A stretch of 30,000 nucleotides of DNA, taken from NCBI RefSeq assembly GCF_000499385.1, contig NW_013651917.1, forward strand, positions 12,501-42,500. Reading direction: 5' to 3'. Below, piece by piece: positions 18,537 to 27,596 of the stretch. This stretch comes from Eimeria necatrix. Its lineage: Eukaryota > Apicomplexa > Conoidasida > Eucoccidiorida > Eimeriidae. A model generated the notes under the pieces. The model made no database searches and had not been told where the DNA came from. It saw nothing but the letters and a program-made list of their open reading frames with translations. The position numbers were made by a program, and so were the translations under genes. Within the stretch, counting starts at the first letter, position 1. The number at the start of each line of letters is the position of its first letter.

Positions 18537-19222
18537 CATGAAGATGCAGCAGCAGCAGATAAAGCCGCATGCGCAGGAGCAGCGCCAAAAACAGCGATGG
18601 CGGGACGCACAAAAGCAGCAGCAGCAGCAGCAGAAAAGGCAACGCCTGAAGATGCAGCAGCAGCAGCAGAAGGCGCAGCAACAGCAGCAGCAGCGGGACA
18701 GTAGCAGCAGCAGCAGCAGAAAAGAGAGGAGTAGCCAGCTAACTAGCTAGCTATCTAGCTAACCAGCTAGTTATCTAGCCATCTAGCTGGCCATCTATCT
18801 GGCTATTTGCCTATCTAGCTAGCCAGATAGCTAGCTAGCCAGCCAGCTAACTAGCCAGCTAGCTAGCCAGCTAGCTAGCCAGCCAGCTAGCTAGCTAGCT
18901 AGCTAGCTAGCTATCCAGCAAGCCAGGTACCTAGTCAGCCAAGCAGCCAGCTAGCTAGCTAGTCACGTAGCTATCCAGCCGGCCAGCTAGCTAGCTAGCC
19001 AGCTAGCTGGACAACCAGCTAGCCAGCTAGCCAGCTAGCCAGCTAGCTAGCTAGCTAGCTAGCTAGCTAGCTGCTTACGTAGTAGAAGACCAGGACTGCG
19101 CTGTTGAGGGCTGCGAGGAAGAAAGCAGCAAGAGCTCCTCCGAGGCGCAGCAAATGGTTTTTGTCGTAAGGGTTTGCTGCAGTGAAGGCGAAGATGCTGC
19201 GGGGGTTTGGTGCTGCTGCCAT
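14352..19222 (-). CDS. Five-span membrane protein, nine-exon model
   Basis: Not identified. Exons in transcript order: 19222-19079, 18492-18373, 17933-17820, 17401-17282, 16868-16795, 16515-16420, 16120-15939, 15254-15191, 14391-14352. All junctions are GT-AG and phases agree (0,0,0,0,2,2,1,2), giving 317 residues. Donors are GTAAGC (three), GTAGGG, GTGAGA, GTGAGC, GTGGGA and GTGAGA; most acceptors are CTGCAG. Start MAAAPNPRSIFAFTAANPYD has an AAGATGG context. Five hydrophobic segments: LGGALAAFFLAALNSAVLVF, WGLFLVVIVDGWLLTWF, a span across exons 3-4 (MLIIAMA/CCFVAVASALASVAFVVL), MVMAFCMFGTILPPIIYAF, and VFVGVISGLALISAIMGY. A charged tail (SKMEFEKLVWASLQDDRLLL) follows. Almost no triplet-encoded runs remain in the exons. 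Exons 1-6 are well supported; exons 7-9 rest mainly on phase and composition. Confidence 0.68.
14911..14966. repeat. ATGC tetranucleotide array (TGCATGCA)
   Basis: About 14 ATGC units with one GTATGC interruption, giving many overlapping copies of TGCATGCA. That octamer is known as an ApiAP2-type regulatory motif in apicomplexans. Here it lies in the putative last intron of the minus-strand membrane-protein gene, amid AT-rich DNA. Confidence 0.85.
15340..15935. repeat. GCTA array 3, in membrane-protein intron 7
   Basis: GCTA units alternating with GCTGCTGGCTAG-like 16-20-base units over about 590 bases. It lies between exon 7 (15939-16120) and exon 8 (15191-15254) of the minus-strand model. 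Confidence 0.85.
16130..16375. repeat. Hybrid GCTAGCTGCAGCA array, in membrane-protein intron 6
   Basis: Units combine GCTAGCTG with CAGCAG, then revert to GCTA units. It lies between exons 6 and 7 of the minus-strand model. Confidence 0.75.
16985..17281. repeat. Degenerate telomere-like array inside membrane-protein intron 4
   Basis: Decayed AAACCCC/AAACCCT copies become perfect AAACCCT at 17227-17280. On the sense (minus) strand the intron starts ATG|GTAGGGTTTAGGG, so the array begins at the donor and supplies part of it. Confidence 0.85.
18733..19075. repeat. GCTA array 4, in membrane-protein intron 1
   Basis: GCTA units with ATCTAGCC and GCCAGC changes, about 340 bases. It ends within a few bases of the GTAAGC donor of exon 1. 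Confidence 0.9.
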
Positions 19223-19238
19223 CTTGGCGGGGGGCTCT

Positions 19239-19276
<38 letters not shown>

Positions 19277-19394
19277 GTGCAGCAGCAGCGGCTGCTGCTG
19301 CTGCTGCAGCTGCAGCGCCCGCTGCTGCTGCTGCACCTGCTGCTGCTGCAGCAGGAATTATCACAAGAACCTCGCACCCTGGTGAGAAACAGCT

Positions 19395-19999
19395 GACGGG
19401 CAGACGCCGCAGCAGGAGAGATCTGCTGCTGCTGGTCCTGCTGCTGCTGCTGCTGGTCCTGCTGCTGCTGCTGCTGCTGCTGTTCTTGCTGTTGCAGTAA
19501 ACGCTCGCACTTGCGGCGTTGCTGCCGTTGCTTTTGCTGCAGCTCAGGGACTCGATGCAGTTATGCTGCCGCTGTTGCTGCTGCTGCTGCCGCTGCTTTT
19601 GTTGCTGTTGCTGCTGACGCTGCTGTTGCTGCTGTTGCTGCTGTTGCTGCTGTTGCTGCTGCTGCTGCTGACGCTGCTGTTGCTGGTGTTGCTGCTGTTG
19701 CTGCTACCTTCAAGTGTCTTTCTTGTAGTCCAGCTACTCGCAGATCTGCTGCTGCAGTTGCTGCCAGCGCTGCTGCTGTCGCTGCTGCTGTTGCTGCAGC
19801 GAGAACAGTGAAGCTGCTGCTGCTCTTGCTGCTGCTGCTGCCCTTGCTGCAGCTGCTGCTCTCGCTGTTGCTGCAGCGGTTTCACTGACACATTGGTCTC
19901 CAAAACTTCCCTCAGGCGCTTCTGTTGCTGCTGGAGCTGCAGATTTTCTTTCTGCTCCTTCTCTTGCTGCTGTTGCTGCTGCTGCTGCTGTTGTCGTTG

Positions 20000-20030
<31 letters not shown>

Positions 20031-20126
20031 CGCTGCTGTTGCTGCCGTCGCTGCTGCTGCTGCTGGCGTAGCTGCGGCTGGCGGATCTGCTGCATTAATG
20101 ACTGTTACTTCAGGAACTTTGTCCTT

Positions 20127-20131
<5 letters not shown>
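19395..20131 (-). CDS. Gln-rich coiled-coil protein exons, unidentified
   Basis: Minus-strand patches with charged, helical composition: CKDKVPEVTVINAADPP (about 20131-20080); EKEQKENLQL, KRLREVLETNVSVKPL and QQREQQLQQG (about 19970-19840); and, after a possible GTAGCA donor at 19707, QQKQRQQRRKCERLL (about 19535-19490) and AASARQLFLTRVRGSCDN. Frames differ between patches, so introns separate them, but I could not fix all boundaries. It lies upstream of the membrane-protein gene on the same strand and could be a separate gene or its unrecognised 5' part. Confidence 0.45.
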
Positions 20132-20157
<26 letters not shown>

Positions 20158-20219
20158 AAGAAGAAGTAAGGGCGACTCGCCAGCCAGCAGGTCTCGGGCT
20201 GGACACCGCCAACCTCTGA

Positions 20220-20440
20220 ATTAGGGTTTAGGGTTTAGGAAATGGTTTAGGGTTTGTCTCTAGATGGGCTTTTTCAAATTCTGAAGAAGTCGCGAGCGAG
20301 AAGCCAGGGAGCTACGCACGAGGCGCTCAAGCCCTAAACCCTAAACCCTAAACCCTAAACCCTAGCGGGTTAGTCCTCAGCCGTCAGGATCGCACAGGCT
20401 TCAGCATACCTCTGAGCCTCCGTAAACCCTAAACCCTTTT
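20220..20440. repeat. Telomere-like blocks in both orientations
   Basis: TTTAGGG units at 20222-20255, a unique spacer, CCCTAAA units at 20333-20365, another spacer, and two units at 20422-20437. No gene in this stretch. Confidence 0.85.
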
Positions 20441-20456
20441 AATTTTCAATTAATTT

Positions 20457-20483
20457 GTGCTGCTTAGTGAAGTAGCTCTGCGA

Positions 20484-20518
<35 letters not shown>

Positions 20519-20563
20519 GTCGATGCTTGACGTGAACTCGGCGGCAGCGGACCCCCCACTGCT

Positions 20564-20596
<33 letters not shown>

Positions 20597-20783
20597 AGCA
20601 GCGGCAGCCGCAGCAGAAGCAGCACTTTGTGGCATTTTATTCTTCCTTCTACATTGGCCCTTTTCTATTATTGCATTTTACTACAACTTAAAGGAAAGAA
20701 GTTGCTGTGCTGCTGCAGCAGCACCCGAAACAGCGCAGCAGCACGGGGCCCCCCGGTGTCGGCGGCGAGAGCGCAGCAGCAGC

Positions 20784-20817
<34 letters not shown>

Positions 20818-20834
20818 ACGCGAGCGGCAGCTGA
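20457..20834 (+). CDS. Doubtful ORF with one hydrophobic segment
   Basis: Frame with ESMLDVNSAAADPPLL, long Ala tract, and GILFFLLHWPFSIIAFYYN followed by LKERSCC. The hydrophobic stretch could be a membrane segment, or an intron (it opens with GTGGCATTTT and is T-rich up to AAAG at about 20693). No ATG precedes it, only GTG. Unidentified. Confidence 0.25.
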
Positions 20835-20936
20835 AACAGCACAGGCTCCAGCAAGGCCTAGGGCTTCACTGCTGCTGCCAGCAGCAGCAGCTCGCTGCAC
20901 TGACACACACACACGCTGTGCCGTCCCCAGCTCCAA

Positions 20937-20983
20937 ACCCCAAACCCTAAACCCTAAACCCTAAACCCTAAACCCTAAACCCT
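20937..20983. repeat. Telomere-like AAACCCT block upstream of the HSCB region
   Basis: Six to seven AAACCCT units ending about 10 bases before the ATG at 20994. Confidence 0.9.
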
Positions 20984-20993
20984 CAGCTAAACA

Positions 20994-21114
20994 ATGCGGG
21001 GGCGCTCGCTGTGGACACCGCTGTGGGGCCCCCAGGGGCCAGCAGCGCTGCGCCTGCAGCAGCGTGGCTGCGGGCTGCAGCAGCAGGAGCAGCAGCAGGC
21101 GCGGGTGCTGTGCA

Positions 21115-21145
<31 letters not shown>

Positions 21146-21514
21146 CGAGCAGCAGCAGCAGCAGGAGCCGCATGAGCATCAGCACCAGCAGCAACAGCAG
21201 CAACAGCAGCAGCTTCATAGGCAGCAGCAGCTGCTGCAGCAAACCGCGGCCAGGCGCTGGCTGGTAGGTGTCGGCCGCACGCAAGCAGCGGTGAACTGCA
21301 GCAGCAACTGCAGCAGCAGCAGCAGCAGCAGCAGCAGGTTCTGGAGCAGCAGCAGCCTTAGGCTACTGAGCACTTACCGGAACGGCCCGAGTGAGTTGGA
21401 CACAGAGCCAGATGAAGGCAGCAGCAGCAGCAGCAGCAACGGCGACAGCAGCAGCAACGGCGACAGCAGCAGCAGCAGCAACGTAGGCAGCAGCAGCAGC
21501 AGCAGCAGCAACGT

Positions 21515-21548
<34 letters not shown>

Positions 21549-21611
21549 GGGCTGGGTGGTACTTGTCTGAAGTGCCAGCAGGCGTTTGAGGGAATTAAAA
21601 TAATCTGCAAG
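20994..21611 (+). CDS. Putative 5' exon of HSCB with a CxxC knuckle
   Basis: ATG at 20994 starts MRGRSLWTPLWGPQGP. The frame passes Gln and Ser tracts, LSTYRNGPSELDTEPDEG, and then GTCLKCQQAFEGIKIICK. CLKC could be the first half of the N-terminal zinc knuckle seen in some eukaryotic HSCB proteins. The sequence K|GCAAGG at 21611 resembles a GC-type donor. The next acceptor (TTTTTGTAG, 21769) joins out of phase with the following exon, so the link to HSCB is tentative. Confidence 0.35.
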
Positions 21612-21635
21612 GCAAGGCCCCCGGAAGCAGAATTA

Positions 21636-21664
21636 TTTATTTATTTATTTATTTATTTTTATTT

Positions 21665-21723
<59 letters not shown>

Positions 21724-21726
21724 TTT
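21636..21726. repeat. ATTT tetranucleotide array
   Basis: About 22 ATTT units with one T-rich interruption, followed by a pyrimidine-rich run ending TTTTTGTAG. Probably intronic, just upstream of the first confident HSCB exon. Confidence 0.85.
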
Positions 21727-21769
21727 GGGCCTTTCTGTGCTTTTTTTCTTTCTCTTGTTCTTTTTGTAG

Positions 21770-21788
21770 TCCGCAACGCCCGCAGTTC

Positions 21789-21838
<50 letters not shown>

Positions 21839-21966
21839 GCTGCTGCTGCTGCTGTTGCTGCTGTGCTCGCTTCTACTGCTCCCGTGAATGCTGCCACCGT
21901 GCTGCTGCTGCTGCTGTTGCCACTGAAGCTGCTGCTGCCACTGAAGCTGCTGCTGCTGCAACTGAA

Positions 21967-22003
<37 letters not shown>

Positions 22004-23151
22004 AGAACTGCGGTGCCGTGCTGCCGCCTGTCTACCCGTCGACGGGTCCTGTATCTGCCTTTGCCATATTTGACCTGTAAACCCTAAACCCTAAACCCTA
22101 AACCCTAAACCCTAAATTGCAAACCCTAAACCCGAAACCCTAAGCTTTAAACCCTAAACCCTAAACCCTACGCTCCGTGCTGCTGCCGATTATGGCCGTC
22201 TCCTTTTTCCCCTCTTGTCACTCTCACAGAGTTTAAAGCTTCAGACGCAGTGCCTAGGGTTTAGGGTTTAGGGTTTAGGGTTTAGGGTTTAGGGTTTGGG
22301 TGGTGGCTGTTTCGTCTTCGTGAGATTTTGGGATTTTTGAGTTCCTTTTTGAATTCTTTCAATCTCTTTAATCTCCAGAGTCTCCATCAATCTCGAAAAC
22401 ATCTTTTTCTTTTCTTTTTATTTTTATTTTTTATTTTTTATTTTATTTTTTATTTTTAATTTTATTTTCTTTTTTCTTTTGCTGCTGCTGCAGTCCTGCT
22501 TCCTTTGATGTCAACCTGCCAGTTCTTTCCGCTCGCTACAAACAGCTGCAGCAGCAGATACACCCGGACAAGGCTGCTGCCAAGTCAGATGTACGTACAC
22601 CTCGCAGCAGCAGCAGCAGCAGCAGCAGCAGCGGCAGCAGCAGCAGCAGCAGCGGGAGAAGCAGCAGAAACAGCAGCAGCAGTGCTGGCCAGCTGCAGCA
22701 GCAGCAGCGCCCCCGATTCCCACGCCCGTTAGCTCTTTCTCCCACAACTACCCCGCAGCAGCAGCAGCAGCAGCTGCTGCTGCAGCAGCAGCTGCAGCAG
22801 CAGCAGCAGCAGCAGCTGCAGCAGCAGCAGCAGCAGCAGTTTGTGTGGGTGTCTGCAGGAGGAGCAGGCTCTGTGTGAAGTGCACCAGCGCCACATTGCT
22901 GCTGCTGTCAAGACACTCCAAAACCCTGCCACGAGGGCCGAGCATTTGCTGCTGCTGCAGGGCCGAGGTTCTCCTGCTGCTCTCGTCAGTTGCTGCTGCT
23001 GCTGCTGCTGCTGTTGCTGCTGCTGTTGCTGCTGCTGTTGCTGCTGCTGTTGCTGCTTGTGCTGTTGTTATATCCTTCAGCGCCCTGCAGCGGTGTCTGC
23101 TGCTGCTGCAGCAGCAGCTGTAGCAGCATGGCTGCTGCTCCTCATTTCCTG

Positions 23152-23189
<38 letters not shown>

Positions 23190-23247
23190 GTTCAGGACGA
23201 CAGGATCAATGAGAGGGAAATCCTCATAGAAGTTATGCAGGTGACTT

Positions 23248-23279
<32 letters not shown>

Positions 23280-23380
23280 GTTTGCGGTCCTGAAGCTGCT
23301 GCTGCTGCTGTTGCTGCGCCTTCAACGCCTGCTGCAGCGGCCCGTTGATGTGAGCCTGCTGCAACTGCGGCTGCTGCTGT

Positions 23381-23416
<36 letters not shown>

Positions 23417-24297
23417 AGATTCACGAACGGCTGGACTCCTGCAAGACCCGAGACGACGTGGACAAGCTAGCCAGGTGGGCGAAGACAGCTAGCTACTTCG
23501 TAGCTGAATAGCTAGCTAGCTAGCCAGCTAGCCGAATAGCTAGCTAGCTAGCTAGCCGAATAGCTAGCTAGCCAGCTAGCCGAATAGCTAGCTAGCTAGC
23601 TAGCCGAATAGCTAGCTAGCCAGCTAGCTAGCCGAATAACTAGCTAGCTAGCTAGCTAGCTAGCTAGCTAGTCAGCTGGCTAGTCGTCTGTGGCGGCCTA
23701 GCACCGGGTCGACGTTTCCCACGCATGCAGCTAGCTGTAGCTAGCTAACTAGCTAGCTAGCTAGCTAGCTAGCTAGCTAGCTAGCTAGCTAGCTAGCTGA
23801 GAGGCGATGGCTGGTTCGGGCGATCCCGCACTCGCTAGCTAGTTAAAGAATTCATTAGCGACTTACGGTGCTAGAGGAGTCCCGGCTAGCCTTTTGGCTA
23901 GCTAGCTAGCTAGCCCTTTGGCTAGCTAGCTAGCTAGCCAGCTAGCTAGAAAGCAAGCCGGCTAGCTAGAAAGCAAGCTAGCTAGCTAGCTAGCTGGCTA
24001 GCTAGCTGGCCAGCTAGCTAGAAGCAAGCTAGACATATGACTCGCTAGACAGGCAGATCGCCAAAGAGCTAGCTGAATTGTCGACCAGCTAGCTAGCCAG
24101 CTAGCTAGTCAGCTAGCTAGCCAGCTAGCTAGTCAGCTAGCTAGCCGCCTAGCTAGCTAGCTAGCTAGCTAGCTAGGTGAGGCTGTGCTTGTGGCTCTCA
24201 GTGCCGTAAAGGAGACTGTGGACGAGCTGGAGGCGCAGCTATCAGCAGCAATTATGCTCGAGGCAAGAATTTTTTCTTTTGCTGCTGCTGCTGCTGC

Positions 24298-24328
<31 letters not shown>

Positions 24329-24458
24329 GCTGTTGCCACTGTCACTGCTGCCGGTGCGGCCACTGTTGCTGTTCCTGCTGCTGCTGGGACCACCGTTACT
24401 GCTACTGCTGCTGCTGCCACTCGCTGCTGCTGCTGCCACTCGCTGCTGCTGCTGCCAC

Positions 24459-24492
<34 letters not shown>

Positions 24493-24581
24493 AGGACCTG
24501 ACGGAAGCCAAGGCGTTGATAAAGCGGCTGCGTCTTTACTTCCGCGTTTTAGAAAGGACAGCAGACGCGGATTTCTCTTAG
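21770..24581 (+). CDS. HSCB: HscB/Jac1 J-domain co-chaperone (Fe-S cluster assembly), spliced
   Basis: Co-chaperone that delivers the IscU scaffold to mitochondrial Hsp70. Exons: 21770-22076, 22494-22590, 22859-22984, 23196-23240, 23419-23499, 24182-24262, 24495-24581. The first junction is phase 2 and all later ones are phase 0. Exon 1 ends NCGAVLPPVYPS, SAFAIFDL. The first junction yields FDLPASFDVNLPVLSARYKQ, then LQQQIHPDKAAAKSD with the J-domain HPD (22561-22569). Exon 3 gives EEQALCEVHQRHIAAAVKTL, QNPATRAEHLLLLQG, matching J-domain helix III. Exon 4 is DDRINEREILIEVMQ, exon 5 IHERLDSCKTRDDVDKLA, exon 6 VKETVDELEAQLSAA, and exon 7 DLTEAKALIKRLRLYFRVLE, the C-terminal helical domain. The last intron is GC-AG (GAG|GCAAGA). 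The 3' end of exon 5 has an alternative donor (CCAG|GTGGGC, 23474), but only 23499 keeps phase. The start of exon 1 is uncertain. Confidence 0.85.
22077..22493 (+). other. HSCB intron 1 with telomere-like repeats in both orientations
   Basis: 417 bases, GTAAAC...CTGCAG. The donor GT is followed at once by AAACCCT repeats (22079-22180, partly degraded). After a unique spacer there are TTTAGGG repeats (22257-22300), then a T-rich tract and the acceptor. The two blocks form an imperfect inverted repeat. Confidence 0.8.
23476..24181. repeat. GCTA array 5, in HSCB intron 5
   Basis: About 700 bases of GCTA units with periodic GCCGAATA and GAAAGCAAGC interruptions. It lies between HSCB exons that encode the C-terminal helical domain, so it must be transcribed and spliced out. 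The longest uninterrupted GCTA run is at about 23745-23798. Confidence 0.92.
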
Positions 24582-24588
24582 ACAAAAA

Positions 24589-25014
24589 ATGAAACTTTTT
24601 GGCATTTATGTCTTGTGTTTATTTGCTGCTTCTAGTCCTTCCGGCCTGCGCTGCTGCGCCGGCCTGCAGCAGCAGCAGCAGCAGCAGCTCGACGTGCTGC
24701 AGGCGCCGCTGCGGCAGCAGCAGCAGCTGCTGCCGCAGCAGCAGCAGCAGCTGCTGCTGCTGCTGCAGGTGCCGCTGCAGCAGCTGCTGCAAAGGCTGAC
24801 GCAGGCCAAGCTGCACCTGATGCTGCTGGACGGGCGGCTCCAGCAGCAGCTGCTGCAGCAGCTGCTGCAGCAGGTTCTCGATCGGCAGCAGCAGCAGCAC
24901 GCGCTGCTGCCGTGCGTCAGCAACAGCAGCAGCAGCAGCAGCAGCAACAGAGCGTCCAATGTTAGAGCTGCTACAGCTTCTGTGGCTTACTTAAAGTGCA
25001 GCAGTTGCTGCTAA
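24589..25014 (+). CDS. Possible small secreted Gln/Leu-rich protein
   Basis: ATG 7 bases after the HSCB stop (context AAAAATGAAA). It starts MKLFGIYVLCLFAASSPSGL, a good signal-peptide shape. LDVLQAPLRQQQ, LLQRLTQAKLHLMLLDGRL, VLDRQQQQHALLPCVSN and a tail VRAATASVAYLKCSSCC follow, 141 residues in all. Gln/Leu-rich parts come from alternating CTG/CAG. It may be HSCB 3' UTR instead: independent transcription would need a promoter inside HSCB. No family recognised. Confidence 0.35.
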   Translation: MKLFGIYVLCLFAASSPSGLRCCAGLQQQQQQQLDVLQAPLRQQQQLLPQQQQQLLLLLQVPLQQLLQRLTQAKLHLMLLDGRLQQQLLQQLLQQVLDRQQQQHALLPCVSNSSSSSSSNRASNVRAATASVAYLKCSSCC

Positions 25015-25039
25015 GCTGTCTATACACCTCAAACGTAAC

Positions 25040-25250
25040 TTGACAAGAGCATTGTTGCTGTTGGCGCTGCAGCTGCTGCTGCAGCAGCCGCTGTTGCTGC
25101 AGCAAGATTTGCTGCAGCGGCAGTCCCTGCAGCAACCCATGCATTCACAATCCCTGCAGCAGCTGCTGCTGCAGCAGCAGCTGCAGCAGCAGCAGCTGCT
25201 GCAGCAGCAGCTGCTGCAGCAGCAGCTGCTGCTGCAGCAGTTGTTTTTAA
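25040..25250. repeat. Alternating CTG/CAG inverted repeats
   Basis: (CTG)2-4 directly followed by (CAG)2-4, many times, forming stacked PstI/PvuII-type palindromes. Each unit can fold on itself. Open in several frames; no reliable coding signal. Confidence 0.7.
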
Positions 25251-25513
25251 GCTAGAAGGCAACAGCCAACACAGCCAACTCTGCAGCGCTGCGTCACGTT
25301 TTGCTGCTGCCGCCACAGCAACAGCAGCAGCCGCAGCGGGAACAGCAGCAGCTGCAGCAACGGCAGCTGGTGCTGTTGCTGCTGTTTCTGCTGCGAGCGC
25401 TGCATTCTCTGCTGCTAGTGCTGCTGCTACTGCAGCAGCTGCTGCTGCTGTCAGTGCAGCAGCAGCAGCGGCTGCCGCTGCTATTGCTGCTTCGGCGAGA
25501 AGAGCTGATGCTG

Positions 25514-25516
25514 CTA

Positions 25517-25553
<37 letters not shown>

Positions 25554-25658
25554 AGACAGCGTATAGCATCTTCTAGAAAGAGAGTTTCGTCCGGCTCTCC
25601 GTCAGCAGCCTGGAGAAGCCTCTCCCTGATGCTGCTGTAGCACACGTAGCTGCTGTCG

Positions 25659-25692
<34 letters not shown>

Positions 25693-26292
25693 CCTGCTGC
25701 AGCAGCGGCCGCTGCTGGGGCTGCTGCTGCTGCTGCGCCAGCCAGTCAAAGAAGTCATTGAAAGCTGCAGCAACTGCGGGGCACATGCTGCTGCTGATGT
25801 CTGCTGCTGCCGCTGGATCTGCAGCAAATGCGCCGGAAGCAGCAGCAGCAGCAGCAGCAGCAGCAGGTGCTGCCTCCACAACGAGCTCTTTCTCAAATGT
25901 TGCGTTGAGCTGCTGCAGCCAAAGGCTTTGCCAGTCCTCTGGCCGCGGTGCTGCTGCAGCAGCACCTGCTGCTGCTGCTGCGGCAGCATCTGCTGTTGCT
26001 GCAGCAGCAGCATCTGCTCCTGCTGCTGCTGGTTGTGGTGTAGCTGTGGCTGCTGGCTCATGCAGGTTTGCCGCAAAGTAGCCGGCGCTGCTGCTGCTGC
26101 TGCTGCTGCTGCTGCCGCTGCTGCCGTCTAGCTGCAGCAGCAGCTGCTGCCTGGCGCGCAGCTGCTGGTGCAGGTGCAGCAGCGGCAGAGAAATGCGCGG
26201 TCGCGGCTGCTGCTGCTGCTGCTGCTGCTGCTGCAACGCAGCAGCACTGACCTTTGGCAGGCACACAACATCGGCCTCCTCTGCTGCAGTTG

Positions 26293-26327
<35 letters not shown>

Positions 26328-26951
26328 TCTCTCCGCCGCAGCAGCAACAGCCCGTCAACAGCAGCGGCAGCAAGCGCAGCAGCAGCACCAGACTTCCCGA
26401 GTGTCTGTACAGCTCGGCGCATGACTGTGGGGTTGCCCCTGGCAGCAGCAGCGGCAGCTGCTGCTGCTGCGTCGCTGTGAGCCAAGGCAGCAGCAGCAGC
26501 AGCAGCTGCTGCTGCTGCTGCTGTGCCACCAGACACAGACACAAATGCATGCCTTTCGGAAGCAGTTAGCAGACACTCCATTACTTCAAAGGGGCAGCAA
26601 AATGGCAGCAGCGGCAGCAGCAGCAGCCACTCCTGTCTGTACACTCGAGCTTGCTGCAGCTGCTGCTGCAGCAGCCACTCGTTGCGGCGGGCCGAGCGCC
26701 GGTCCTTTGCTGCCTCCGCCAGCTGCTGCCAGACCCGCTGCTGCTGCTGCTGCAGCAGCTGCTGCAGCTGCTGCTCCGTCGGGGCCGCCTCCAGGCTGCA
26801 CAGTGCATGCAGCAGCTGCAGCAGCGCAACTGGGGAGGAGCAGCAGCTGCTGCTGCTGCTCAGCACTGCAGCAGCAGCCCGCAGCAGCCAAGGCGGTATC
26901 TGCGAGAAGTCCAGATGGTCCTCCAGCCGCTGCTGTTGCTGCTGCTGCTGT

Positions 26952-26985
<34 letters not shown>

Positions 26986-27565
26986 TGCGCTTGCGCTGCT
27001 TCCTCTGGCGCTGCAGCAGCGCCACCTTCAGCAGCAGCAGCGCGTACCAGGGCGTTCTAACCTTTTTGTCGCCTCCATTTGCTGCTGCTCTTCGCGGTGC
27101 TGCTGCTGCTGCTGCTGCAGGCCTTCCTGCTGCAGCAGCAGCAGCAGCTTGCACGCCAAAATGGTGAGAAGCAGCAAGACCCCAACTTTGATGTGCTGCT
27201 TTTTCTGCGAGGCGGCCGAAGATGCCCACGAGGGTTCGGGTGTACAGACACCTCGCTGCTGCTGCTGCTGCAGCCTCCGCGGCCACCTCGCTGCTGCTGC
27301 TGCCCTCATCAGCAGCAGCAGCAGCAGCAGCAAGTCGCACAGGAGGAACCAGCAGCAACTGCAGCGCGCCGCTGTTGCTGCTGCTGCTGTACAAACTGGA
27401 GCGACCCCAGGACGCTAAACGGTCGCGCTGCTGCTGCTGCAGCTCTTGCTGCTGCTGCTGTAGCTGCTGCTCTTGCTGCTGCTGCTGCTCAGGCGCCCGC
27501 TGCTGCTGCTCCTCCTGTGGTGTGAAGGAGTATGGCTGTTGGGTTGCTGCTGGTGAGAGAGGGGG

Positions 27566-27596
<31 letters not shown>

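Noticed and set aside
20994..21887. Single 297-codon plus-strand protein
   Set aside because: Its right third translates the ATTT array and the pyrimidine-rich acceptor run into Leu/Phe/Ile/Tyr. It is more likely an exon followed by an intron.
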